Positions 38,601 through 51,480 of a stretch of DNA of 64,000 nt are shown piece after piece (within the stretch, counting starts at the first letter, position 1; the number at the start of each line of letters is the position of its first letter). The stretch covers positions 48,589,174-48,653,173 of the forward strand of contig NC_066315.1 of assembly GCF_022539315.1 (NCBI RefSeq), in the 5' to 3' direction. A model generated the notes under the pieces. The model saw nothing but the letters and a program-made list of their open reading frames with translations, searched no databases and was not told the origin of the DNA. The stretch is from Serinus canaria. Its lineage: Eukaryota; Chordata; Aves; Passeriformes; Fringillidae. The position numbers and the translations under genes are program-made.

Positions 38601-41520
38601 CTAATTTTTACAACTCCTCTTTATAATAATGAGGGTTATACATCAGTGGCTAAATTTTAAAGTTGCTTATTTCCTGTTATGTACTGTCAAAACCTCATGC
38701 AGTGTACCTAACACACTGCCTTAGAAAACTGTTGAAATATTAAGGCCATGTGGTTGTCTCAGTTTTTAAGGGTAAATATTGCAGGGTTTTTTTGTTTTTT
38801 TTTTTTAATCAAGTGCAAAACTTTCAAGGTGTTGAATTTGTAGTGACATTTGCAATGTTCCTGAGGCATCATAAGGGGAATCTGTGAATTTTAAGTAAAG
38901 ATGATAGATAAGGTTTGAGAAATATTATATTAAAATTTATATCCCAAGCCCATGATCCTGACAAAGCTGACAGTTTATACATGCTCAGTCATCATAAGTG
39001 TTATCATTTTTCTTATTTTGTGAAAATACTATTGATCTTATTTTGACCATCAACTATAAAAGCAAACTATTAAACTCCTCATTTAATAAGATAGTAATTT
39101 TACAATGGGATTAAAACTCTAGATGCAATGAGGTCTACATCAAACACCGGCTTAAATCCCTTGCACTAGAATTCATATTTGTCATCAGAAGGGGATAAAA
39201 GTTGTTTTTTTTTTATTATTTTTAAAGCATCCGTGGCTCACAATAGCAAATGTTGTCTATTCAGGAATATGCTTTAAATAAACTTGGGGTGCTGTTAAAG
39301 AAACCTACTCCCCACAGCTGAACTGAAATTAGGTTGCTTTCTTTCAGCTTTTTGAGCAGACAGATAATCTAAATGTTCAGTTTTGCATCTGCATTATACA
39401 ATTGCTTTTTTATTCTGAGTCATTTGGTAACCTCCAAAAATAGTTCACTCATCTTGAATTAGGTGCAGTGTTATAGATCATGTAGACAGGAAAGCCCATC
39501 TTGCTCCTGCCCAGCCAGAGTGCTCCAGGGCTCCTGGATCTGCTGGGTGGCTGCAGTGTATCTTAACTCTAGCAGATGTCTCTGCCGCCCTCACTCAGAG
39601 CCAGAAGGGAAAATAAAAGAGAGAGAAGCAATGGATCACAGGCGAAAACAATTGCTCAGTTCCAAAAATAAAACACTATGTCCATGGAGGTGGGCAGGGA
39701 GAAAAGAAAATATTTGTTTTTTTCAGATCAGTACCCAACAGGGTACCCTCAATAGGGGGTGATATCATTTTTGCAATAGAGGAACCATCTGTTTTGCACA
39801 CAAACCCCAGACTTTGATGGAGTCAGAAATGTTGAGTCCCAGCTGTCCCAGTGATGTCCTGCAAATAGGAGTCCAGGAATGAAGAAGTTAATTTGTTTTC
39901 TTTTTCTGAAGTACTATTATATTCTTCCAGGATTATTTACTCAGGTGAATTAGATTCTCTTTTGCTTTGCTTTTCAACTATGTGATAGGTGTTGAGAGAA
40001 TTAATTTCCAATAAAAAAAAGCCTCAGCTGCCTGGTGAGACAAGAATGGCTGTTGTAAAAATTAAGGAAGTCCAAATGAAAGTATATTTTAAAACACAAC
40101 TGAATCAATCATATAATTTAATCAAAGACAAAAAAAAAATCAATCATGAAATTCGAAAGGACTTTCAGGTGAATGAAAAGTTACTATTGTCAATCCCAAA
40201 TTTGCTGAGGAAAAAAATCAATTTGAGAACAAAAATAAGAACAATGTGTTAAATTTCATGTATACCCTATAAGCACTCCATGCAATCAACGTAACAAAGG
40301 TGAAAAAATAATACTTTTTGTTGCTGCAACTTGTGGAAAATCCTAGCATTTTCCATGTAGTTCTGCAGAAAAAAGAAATATATGTGTCTCAACTTCTTCT
40401 TTCTGATGTTCTAAGAGGGTCACAATATTAATGGGATATAATACTATACATTTTTTGTTAAGAAGAAATACAGGTTATTTTCCTCATGTAAAATGAGATC
40501 TTTCAGAAGGTATTTGTTGTTCTTGTTTGATATCAGTTGCCTTAAGAAAGCTTTCCCCTATCTGTTAATTTTTGCAAGGACCCTTCCATCAACTTTCATC
40601 TCCTTTTTTTCCTATTTATCTCTCCAAAGGAACTGGGAAATAGAAGGAACCTTACTCCACTTCCATCACTAAAACCAGGATACCCTTTTCTGCTGGGCTG
40701 GAAGCAAGGATGGCTTTATCCTGGAGTGAATTAACTGCTTCCCTCCAGTACAAAGCTCAGCTATGCATTCCCTGAGAAGTTTCTTCTCCCACAAGATAAA
40801 AGCCTACAAAAATAAGGTGCCTCCTGGGGCTTGCTCTGTGAGGGTTGAGGTGCTGGAATTTTTTTTTCATTTTACTGCACTTGAATTTTCTGTGAGTGTG
40901 GGGCCATTTGAGAAATGTGCACACACATGTAGAAGTCAGTGGGGTGGATCTGCTTCTACCAGAAGCCCATTTCTGATCCTCAAGTGCACTAAATAAATAC
41001 TGAAATAATTCTTTATAAGCCTCTTCCTAGCACTAAACTGGAGATATTTTTCTTTATCCATACCAATGACCAAGATTCCGATGTATGAATTTTGCTAACA
41101 ATGTGCCATAGAATTTTGATGCCATGGTGCAGAGTATTCATTTTCTAATCTTAAACATCCCCATTTGAATTCCACCATCGTTGCAATAAAGGCTCTTTGC
41201 CACCACTCAGTGCTTTTTGTACTTTTATGTCAACTCTGAATCTTCTTATTTCTAAGATAATCACTTTCCACTTCATATGAGAGCTATCTTTTGCTTTTAT
41301 TCACTGTCATAATTCTTTTCAGAAATACCATCTAAACCCATAGAAACCTTTCTAAAAAAAACTGACCTACAGTTCTATACAGGTCACTCCAGATGAAAAA
41401 GTATTTGTAAGTCACATAGAAACATGTCAACACTTGTCTGTACTGTTCACAAGCACCTAATGATTCCTAATTCATGGCATTCATAATTAATATTTTTAGC
41501 CACAAATGCACCTTGTCTGC

Positions 41521-41538
41521 ATAATAATAATAATAATA
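41521..41538 (+). repeat. (ATA)6 microsatellite
   Basis: Six consecutive ATA units followed by AGAAGAA. A short trinucleotide microsatellite. Confidence 0.95.
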
Positions 41539-42745
41539 AGAAGAAACCTTCATGCTGATGTCCCTTTTGCCATCTTACTGGTTGTAATGCAAAAATCCTC
41601 TGAGGTCTGTCTAGGAAGCAAGAGACATTTTTTAAAAGAATGCCAAGATTTCAACATTCTACTTTAAAACAAGATTCTCAACTATTTCAAGAAGAAGGAA
41701 AAACAGACATGAGAGAAGGTGTGCACAAACCACATCAAAAAAACCTTGACTGCTTTCCCTGGGACCTTCACAGTCTCCCAGTGGCACGTAGCTTACTTGT
41801 GGAGAATCATAACCTGAATCTAGCAAAGCCCTCTGATTTCCTCTCCCTCCCTCTTCTGTAATAAAGACTAGCAGATAATCAAGATGAAATTTTATTTTTC
41901 AAAAACAGTTGAACTCCTTTTGCAGACCTTCTACTATTATGAGGGATATGTAATGTAATTTCAACACAAACATTTGGAACAAATGTTTTCTTTGTCTATA
42001 TAACCATGTGTATACATTAATATCAAACACGGGAAAGTCCATAATGCAGTAAGATTTGAAAAAAACCACAAAACACAATTTTAAGGGAAAAAGACAAAAT
42101 GGCCTTTTCTTGGAACAGTTTGTTTTGAATATCCAAAAATCAGTGACATTCTTAACCTGAAATCAACACTCTTTTCCATAATCTGGCTGTATGCTCTGTT
42201 CTTCACTTTGTAACTTTTTCACATTACAGTTTTCTATATTTTTCAACTTTTTGTTTCATTCTGTAGAGCAAAAGATGTAAAGAAAATGAACTCATGGCAA
42301 AGACTGAGCTTTAGTGAAGCAGTTGATTGTTTCTGGAGAGTGTTGGTGAGAAAGATCTGCTAGCTTTCAATTGTTTTGCGAAAACTAATTGTTGTTAAAT
42401 GACACTTTGAAATCTTGCATGTGCAATCATATGTATTAGGTAACCTTGATTTAAGGCTGGAGGAACATGAGAAACAGTGCAGGAGAAAAACTTGGCATTG
42501 ATCTCTACTCATTTATATGATCAATTTTATAATTTGCTGTAACATATTCTTCAGCTAAGGCAGTTGGTAATACAAGTAGGAACTCAGTGAAGCTCTTATA
42601 GATACATCTAAATATGGGCTCCTTCTAAAAGGATGCTGAGAGCACCAGAATGAGAGCATTTCAAACAACCTCATCATGTTGTGATAAAGGAATGCCTCTT
42701 AGTTTACTTTCTGATTTTCATGCTTTTTTGGCACATTGAAAGGCC

Positions 42746-42759
42746 TATATATATATATA
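42746..42759. repeat. (TA)7 microsatellite
   Basis: An alternating TA run of about 14 bases after 'ggcc'. Confidence 0.9.
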
Positions 42760-45685
42760 AGTCTGCATATGTACCTGCAAACACAGGCACGAACATGGGT
42801 TAAATCTCCCCCTTCTTTTCTTGCTTAATCATATAATTCCATGTAGACCTTTGGCAGCACAGCACAGCACATAATACAGGAGTGATGTTATCTTTTCCAT
42901 CCAGAAAGAAGCCCTGGCTCCGTGATCCCAAAGCACAGTGAGCACAGAACTGCAACTCCTGTTCATGGCTGGTACTTCCAACACTGGGCTGTGCAATATC
43001 TGTGAGACACAAAACACACTGTACTGAGTGGTGCTAATAGGCAGGCAGTCCTCCTAAACTCTCTGTAAATCTCTGCTAACACTGTCAGCCCGAGATCTTG
43101 TCATACATGTCGCGAAATCTGGTCTTCTATCCCCCGCCTGGAACATCTTATTTCCTTTTTCAATGGAAAGTAATCCACAGGGTAGCACATGTTGATGTAT
43201 CAGACACAGAATGAGATTTAGGAGCATGAGTCATGCTGATGGGAATTATATCTGGGCCTGCTTTTTGCAAGCCTCCTCTTTTATTATCAATCTTTTAAAG
43301 AAAAATTTGCCATTTGTGAAACTTTACAAGAGCTTTAGTTTTCAAAATTTGTAAGAAGTCCAACTAATCAGAAATGTTAAAGGTAATGACAACAGGTTTT
43401 CATTTCTTTTAAATTAGCTTCTTTGTCTTGAAACAATTTTAAGTCAAAAAACATTTCCTGTACTTTCCAGAATTAAAATGTTTTCCGGATTTCTGAAATA
43501 AAAGTATGCAATCTTGAAGCTTTGATTTTTTTGTAAGTTATATGCAGCTATAATTGATAGCCATATGCATATATTTTCAGTTAAATTCCAATTTTTTTTT
43601 TTAACAATTGTGAAAAGATGGAAATTTTTTTTCATACCCAAATCTGCCACAAAGCATGGCAGAGCCAGGAGTTGATTAGATGATGAGATATTCTATATTT
43701 TAAACTTATAACATATTTCTCTGAGTTATTTCCTGAAAAATGCAGAAAAGCTCTCTGAAACTGTGCATCTCAGCTGGGTTTTTCCCCTCTTCTGTTTTGC
43801 TTTGTGAGAGAAAAACAATATAAAGAAGCTACATTCAAAGATGTTATTGAACTGTCAGTTAACTTGTATAACACATAACCTTAGAAAATAAATCTATCAA
43901 TATTTTGGCCTGTAGTAGTCAGTGTGTAAGGCTGAAGTGCATCCAGCATTGTATCATAATGACTGATTGATGATTTCTTTAACAACAAAACTGTAGATGT
44001 CATACACAGTTGGCCACAGAGATACATAAAGAATAGACTTCTTCAAAAAAATGATGCAATGTTCTTCAATTTCCACTTCTTATGTCAAATAAAACCTTAA
44101 TTTAAAACAGAATATAAAACCAGACACCTGTCCTAATAATTTCCATTACCTTACTGATAACATATAAAAATTTGTAATTGCTTCTGATATCAGGATTTCT
44201 CTTCAGGCATTTTATTCAGGAATTACTATGTCCACTATTTAGTTTTATTATTTACCTAAGTCTCCCTGGAAAGTTGGCTACTTTCTTTTCTTTTTTCCCA
44301 GCTGGACAAATTTCCTTGCAAGCCTTTACTATCCATTTTTTTTCAATTGCTCATTGTTACTGATGTTTTCTTAGTCACAGCTTTTTTTCAGTTTTTGCCA
44401 AATCCCTTTTATTTGCCTAAGTGGGTTTATTACACTAGTCAGATGCTAAAACATCAACACCCTCAATTAGGAACACCTACAAAATATTTTTTAATGTAGG
44501 AAATCACTGTCCTGGCATAATGAAAAGCAAGCTTAGGGCTCAAAGGCACAGAGATGCACAGAAAAGGATGCATACAAATAAATGTATTGGTGAGATGGTA
44601 ACTGTACATTGAAGGGTAATCAGGTTTTTTAAAGATTCCATGGTTTATTGCCATCACAGAAACACCTCTTCATCTGTCCACAACCTTTTCAGAAAATTGG
44701 TGTTGCATCTAGAAGAGACCTATGAAGCAAGACACCAGTGAGCATGAGCAGCTCTATGAGCCCTGCTGTTGTGTAGGTGCCATGTGTTGGGGGGAGGCAC
44801 TAGAAAGAGGAATCACAACTCAGAGGGGCTGAGGTTGTCATCCCTGGCTATGCAGTTGGGATATGGTGGAACAATGCGTGAAAGTCACCAGCAACGAACA
44901 AAGCTATAAAGATTTGTCTGAGGGAGGCTTCACGAGAATCCTGAAGTCCCTGTGCTGAAGGAGGAGCCCCGCTGTGTGTCTGTCAGGTTAGGGGGAAAGG
45001 GCCAGGCAACTTTTCTTGGCATCCTCCATGCATTTGAAGTGGAGGAGGGACAGCTTGATCGCCAGAGACACAGAGAAGTGATTAGCAACAGAAGGAGAGA
45101 GCAAGATGCACGTACACCTCATAGTTTTCCTTGATGTTTTTAGTGCTAGGTTTTTGCCAAAACACCCAAATTCGTAATTTGATAGTAAAAACATGTTTTT
45201 CACCTTTCTATTGTACCACATAAGTAAAATATTAATCCTCAGAAAGTGACCGCTTTTTATTTATTTCTATCTTTTTTGGTGAAATGACACCTCCCACACA
45301 AACACAAACACACAGAGTCTCTTGCTTTAGATATAGCATGCCCTAAAATGTTAATTATTACTGCAAAACTGGTTTGCCTCTCTGAACAACTGAAAAGCAT
45401 CTTAAGCTCTGATACTCTCTTTTTCTTACTTTCTTGTTCTTACTTGTAAGAATGTCTTTTCATTTGTGACTAACTTAAGCTTGCAACTCCATTACATGAC
45501 CTATCCAGTTAAACTCCTAATTGATGGAGGTGGCTTTCAAAACATTATACACAAGAAAAATGAAGCAGAGAGAATACTGTGAATAGCAGTAGTAGCATAC
45601 AACTTCAGCACTTAATTTCCAGCTTACCAACCAAGTATATCCATATATTTTTACTTCTCGTCATTGCCTCTCAATTTCCAGTGTA

Positions 45686-45702
45686 TTTTTTTTTTTTTTT
45701 TT
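45686..45702 (+). repeat. Poly(T) tract, 17 T
   Basis: A homopolymer run of 17 T. On the minus strand it is a poly(A), with no recognisable retroposed body. Confidence 0.85.
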
Positions 45703-46857
45703 ACTGATCAGTACTTCATGCCATATTGTAGCACAATGACAATGAGAAATTCCACTTGTTACATGAATTATGTAGGCTGGTTTCAAAACCCCAATGAAAA
45801 AGACAGAAACAGCAAAAAATGTGCCCCCAGTGGTGATCTAAAGGTTGCTTGATGTAGCTCACCAGTCCTACCACGAAAAGTAAGCCCCATGGGAAAGGAG
45901 TATTGGTACCAATGGACAGAAAGCATTAAAGATGGTCTGGAACAGAACAGCCTCCCTGAATGCTGTTCCAGCACAAAAGGGGGGGGAAACTTGCTAGACA
46001 TGAATTGCACTGCCAAGTGTCAGAGGGTGTCCAAGAAAGTTACAAATTATCTGAATTGTGAAAAAAGAAAGAGTGAAAGGTGATTTCACATAAATTGTTG
46101 CTCTAAACTGGCTAACTGGCTCAGTGCATTGCAGAACACCCTTGACTGCCAAAATACAATCAGCAGTTGACAAGCAAGGCCTACAAAAACTAACAGATCA
46201 TAATTGCTTGCTCTGTCTCACACTACTACTTTGGGAAGCCATAGCTGTCTTCCATACAGGCTGGATTTTCCAGTGGAGCTCCCAAGTAATGCCATACAGA
46301 GACCTAATCTGGGGCTGGCAGAGAAGGGTGGGGCAACTCAAAAGGAGTGGGAAGGAGCCAAATTTTGTGGTTTGCTATTGATAGCATTCTCTATGGCTGT
46401 GAAGTCAGAGAAATGAGAGATCCTAGACTATTCTGAAATTGTGATAAGGACTTATTGCTAAAGGCCAGTTTTTAAAGATATTTAACAGAAAATCCAAATC
46501 CTATTACATCCTTTGCAGTATGAGATTCCCGCTGTTAAAAAGCACTGCTTCCAATCACACAAAGAGTCTCAAAGTGACTCCCTGATGAGAGATGCTGGAT
46601 TCTGTCATGATGGTAAACAATTCAGGTCCACTGAAAGTAGGACTTGTTGTCTAAATTACTCAAAGATTTAACTAGAATAGAAAAGTAACTGGTTGTTTTT
46701 TTCCTGTTTTTATTTTACTCGTATTAATATCATTAACATACAAAAATACACTAGAAAAAACAAGAAGTGTATCTTATAAACTGGCCAGTTTCAATCTTTT
46801 GCATGCATTCTCCCTTAGTTTCAAGATAAATGAGTACTAGAGAGTTCAAGTAGCATC

Positions 46858-46979
46858 TGGAGGTTGCTCTTTGTGATATGGTTTAGTTTCAGGTAGTCCT
46901 TCAAGGAGAAGGGCATTGGACTCAATGATCCTTGTGGGTCCTTTCCAACTCAGGATAGTCTATAATCACAATGTGATTG
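46858..46979 (+). mobile_element. CR1-type LINE, 3'-end fragment
   Basis: The sequence includes 'gtgatatggtttag', 'ggtagtcc', 'ttggactcaatgatcctt' and 'gtgggtcctttccaactca', in the order found at the 3' end of avian CR1 elements. A degenerate tail ('tctataatcacaatgtg') follows. It is 5'-truncated and lacks coding sequence. It is somewhat better preserved than the copy near 2900. Confidence 0.88.
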
Positions 46980-47899
46980 CAATCAAATTTTAAACATAAT
47001 TAAAATGCAACCATATTAATGAAAAATTGTGCTATGAGCAATAGCAGACCACCAGAGAGAGTGTAAGATAGCTGAACCTTCTACACTACCAGATCTTATG
47101 CAAAAAAAATAGTTTCTCAGAAGAGAAACTAATTTAAAATAAAACAACTTAATTTTAACAAGTACTTTTTAAATATATGCTCTTTGTGAAACCCTTTTTT
47201 CCCTTAAGTGTTTTCAGTTGCCAGAAAAATTCATTGCAAAACCCTGGCTCTGCCTTTCTTTGGCTTGGCTTCTCAAACATTCTCTCATTCATATGAGCAA
47301 AGATAGCTTTCTGTATCATGAGAAAAGACAGTTATTGCGGGGGGCAAACCACCTAGAGGCAGCTTTGGCTTACCAGTGATACCCATATAATTCCTGCTGT
47401 TTCTTGTTGACTGGTTTGTTTTTCCCTGTTATCACTAGACCTAGTGGCAGAAAATACTCAAGTGGTCCTGTCTGGGAATTAAACTTATATCTCACCTGCA
47501 GGATAATACCCCTCGAGGCTCTTTCACTAAAAGGGACAGGCTGACACATCAACCTCTGCTTTTCTTGTCTCCCCAGATCACAAACAAACTTGGAATGCTA
47601 CTAGCCTTTTTATTATGTTTGGACACATTTCCACAAAAGAAATTAGAGAGCATTCAGAAACTTCATGTGAAAATGCAGAATAACTTTGTTTGCTGATTTA
47701 TATTGTGTTTGGATTCACTGTTTGCTGGGAAAAACAAAAACCTTAGATTACTCAATAACTAGAGTAATCTAGACACATCTGGTTATATGAACTCAGCATT
47801 CTGAGTACCAATATGCTTTTTGTTGTTTAATAAAAGCAGAGGGCCCTTCAGAGTTCAAAGGGGCTAAACAAGATTTTGAGATTTTACTGAGAGACAAGC

Positions 47900-48465
47900 T
47901 GTCATGATTTCAGCCAGCAACCTAGCCCCACACTACCCAGTCACACACTCTCCTTTCCCAACCACAGGGTAAGGGAGAGGATCAGAAGAGTAAAATCCAG
48001 AAAACTCATGGATTGAAATAAAGAAATTTTTATAATGAAAGAAAAAAGCTGCAGGCACAAGCAAAGCAAAACAAGGGATTAATTCAGTGCTTCCCACTGA
48101 AGGCACGTGTACAGCCAGCTCCAGGAGAGCAGGGCCCCATCACACATAGTGACTTGGGAAGAGAAACACCATCACTCCAAACATTCCCCTCTTGCTCCTT
48201 CTTCCCTCCAGTTAATATAGTGAGCATGATGTCAAATGGTCTGGAATGTCCCTTTGGTCACTATGGGTCACCTGTCCTGGTTCCTTCTCTACCCAATCTC
48301 CCATGCACTTCCTGGCCACTGTGCAGTAGGAAAAGCAGAAAAGCTCAGCTCAGCAATAACAAAACCTCTCTATATTATCAACTCTGTGTTCAGCACAAAT
48401 CCAAAACACAGCCCCACACCAGCCACTGTGAAGAAAATTAATTCTACCTCAGCTTAAGCACTTCA
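47900..48465 (-). mobile_element. Solo LTR of an avian endogenous retrovirus
   Basis: About 566 bp closely resemble a long terminal repeat common in bird genomes. Diagnostic pieces on the plus strand include 'ggaatgtccctttggtcact', 'gggtcacctgtcctgg', 'caaatccaaaacacagcccc' and 'gtgaagaaaattaattctac'. The sense direction is minus. Read that way it has a TATA-like box ('ctatattaac' near 48220) and a degenerate polyadenylation-signal region near 48030, and it ends CA at 47900. No internal gag, pol or env sequence lies next to it, so it is a recombined solo LTR. Both ends are slightly diverged and I could not identify a convincing target-site duplication. Confidence 0.82.
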
Positions 48466-51423
48466 TAAATTTATTAATCTATTTTTCTGGCTACTCTCCA
48501 GCCAGTAGCAGACCCTCCAAAACTGTCTCCTTAATTCTGACTTGACATAGGAGATAAGTGAGAACCTCCACTTTGCACATTTGTTCCATTTTATGCCTTT
48601 TAGTTTACATCATGAATTCTTCTTTCCCCAACATGCCACATGTTCTTTGTGTTGCCCCCCAAACTGAACTCCAAAATCAAATTAACAATCCCACTCCATA
48701 GATAAATTACTTAGCTATTTCTAATGAGTACCAGCTGATCCAAGTAACTAAATGAAAGTAAATATGGTGTTTTTGCCAACAGTGTGGTTCAGGGAAGGAC
48801 AAAATAAGGGAAAGAAAAAGGCAGAGGTATCAATCACGGCTCACAGTACAGAATGATTATGCACTTTTATCATGGACAGCAAGACTACTTGTAATTAAAA
48901 CACTTTATTACAAAACTGCTTCCAGCAGAGATGGAACAGATCCTAGTCTTCATGTTTAGAAGAAAGGTAAATTTGTAATATTTCTCTTCCAAATAGAACA
49001 GTAAATTTCATTTAGAAAAAAATGAGTGATGCTGAGAAGAAACACATTAAAAACTCTCCATTAAGAGTCACAATCAACAAAACACCAATAAACAAGACAA
49101 AATGTGGTCATTCTTATAAGAAAGGAAACTTGGTCTTATGGAAAACTGTTCTGCAATTACAGAAAATTCTGCATGATGAAAGCCATGCAATAAACTTCAT
49201 TGTGTTGTATATAGCATGCTCAACTCCACCCTAGTGCTCACTTCACTTTCAAGGCTACTCCTAAACTCCTGCTTCTTGGCCTGTGCAGCTGCAATTTACT
49301 CCCTTGATGAGGATGCATTAGCATAGGATTTTTTAAGCACGTGGTCTGCTTAGCAGATTCCTCAAAGCATAGAGCCCCAGGGATGGATGGTACCCATACT
49401 ATGAGAAGCTGCTCAGTGTTTCATTTCTCATCAGTGCTAATGGTTTGGCTTCACGCTTTACACCTTGCTCTGAACAATTTACATACAGACATTTTGGCAC
49501 ATATCAGTAAAGCACTCAAGCAGTTATTGAAATGCTACTTTTTATTTTTAAATATCTACAGGGTTAAAAAGCAATACTAACTCAATTTTAAATTACAGGA
49601 ATTGAGACTCAGATTTGAAAAAATCATAGGCTAAAGAGACATTCTACTTGCTTGGAGAGTTGAAATGTACCTGGTGTTCAATGGCATCATTTATGTCCAA
49701 AGTACCTCTCTCACAGATTTCATTTGATGCTGAGTCCTTCAAATGCTCACAGAGATCAGACCCTCAAATTTCTGGTGATATGAACATTCACTCCCAGTTG
49801 AAAGAATGGTTTTAGGTGCTGCTGCAGTTGAATTTGACAGTCTTTCTGCTTCTCCCCTCCCAGTTACTGCAGCTGACATGGAAGTCACTGCACCTTCAGA
49901 GGAGAGGGAGTAAGTGACCACATGAGTATTATGGTTCCTGTTCAGTGCAAGGTAGAAAAGGCTCTCTGAATCCATTACTGAGGCAACCAGTGTCACAGTA
50001 CTGTAACTTTCACACGGTCAGTGACTGAATCTGTTAAGGGGACATTTAGTGCAACATTTTATGGAGCTGTTCAGGTAGGACTTGTAAAATTGTCACTGCC
50101 TTTCTCTGGTTTTGATATTGCATCAAAACAACATGGCAGGAGTAAGGAAAAAAATCCTTCAGGAAAACATTTCACTATGATAATTTTCTATCTCTATTTT
50201 CAGTTCTTCTGTAAAATCCCTAATTTCCCAGCTGGTGAGGGAGGACATCTTTAGATATACAGCATCCTTAACTGCTCAGTTTGTATTTGTTGCTGTATCG
50301 GAACTGTTCTTTGCAATGAACAAAGCATGAGTCCAGAGGGAAAAAATTCATCATGCAGTTAAAGTCTCTTTTGCAAAGAGTAAATTATTTATGTGCAGAG
50401 CAGGGAGAGGCTAATTAAAGTGACACAGGCAAAACTAATTCTGTCACTTCCTAGTGTAGGTCTCGTAGGTTACTATTGTTAAGGTGCAACAACGCTAAAA
50501 GGGATTAAACACATACTTGGCTGGAATGGGAGAAACTTCACAGAAGTTTCAAAAAAGTAAAGCTTGTATCTAAAGTCCTTTAAGAGCCTCTTCAGGTTTT
50601 GGAAATAGTGCATGAATTCAAGTGTCATGCATTGTTGAAAGGTCCTGATTGTGATCTTGACTTCCTTCTCATCCAGTTGGACTCCTCGTTCCATGTTTGT
50701 TCTCCCAGCTAATCACAGCCTCCAAACCTGAGACTTATCACCGATCCACTGCTCTTCCTTAGTATCCTAATGTTCATCATAACCCAAGTGTAGCAAGCTT
50801 ATTCTGACAACCCTTAAGGTACACACGCCAATATCGTTAATATAGTTATTTATGGCCTTTTCCTGTTTTCTCTATATCTCCTTTTCAAGTTTGCCTGGAG
50901 CCTGATTTCTCATCATCCAGACTGTTCCCTCACTGTCTCTGCTTTTGTCACTGCTGTTGATTCAGAGAATCCCACTCCTCCCCTCACACCTTTACTAGGG
51001 TGGAACTGAAACCCACCTTCCATCACTGCCTGAAGAAGCAGAACTGCAGTTAGGGCAGAGGCCATCAGACTCATTTTCTGCTGAGCCAACACCAGAATAA
51101 ATGGCTTTTTCTTTAATAAAGGGATCAAAGTAAATTGGTCAAACAAAGTACCAGCAGAAGTAAACAGAGCTTTTTGCTTGTCAGTGACTTGACTGATCAA
51201 CCATTTCAACTAAGAACAACTGTAAATCTCTGCAGATAATTAAATATGTTATAGCCAGCACCATATGCTAAAGAGCTGATAAAACACACATATCATGCTC
51301 TCAAGAAAGCTCTGACCTGTAAAAGGAACTCATGAGAAGTGAGGCACATATGATCTGTGCATGTCAGATAGTGTCAGATATTAATATTTTGAGCCAAAAC
51401 CTCTGCGCTGCATATTATGACAT

Positions 51424-51480
51424 TAAAAAAAAACCCAAAAAAACAACAAAAAAACAAAACCAAAAAAAAAACCAAACCAG
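51424..51480 (+). repeat. A-rich low-complexity tract
   Basis: Runs of A interrupted by C (aaaaaaaacccaaaaaaac type). This gives a chance lysine- and proline-rich or phenylalanine-rich ORF on either strand. No coding meaning. Confidence 0.9.

Larger units (their letters stand above)
31801..47899. other. Gene-poor AT-rich DNA, no gene seen
   Basis: No supported exon on either strand. It holds poly(A) at 35682-35698, (ATA)6 at 41521-41538, (TA)7 at 42746-42759, poly(T) at 45686-45702 and a CR1 fragment at about 46858-46979. A 10-bp hairpin lies at 34088-34109 and another at 47744-47771. Slightly GC-richer stretches at about 44700-45120 and 45800-46400 have short ORFs that I do not recognise. 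Confidence 0.5.
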
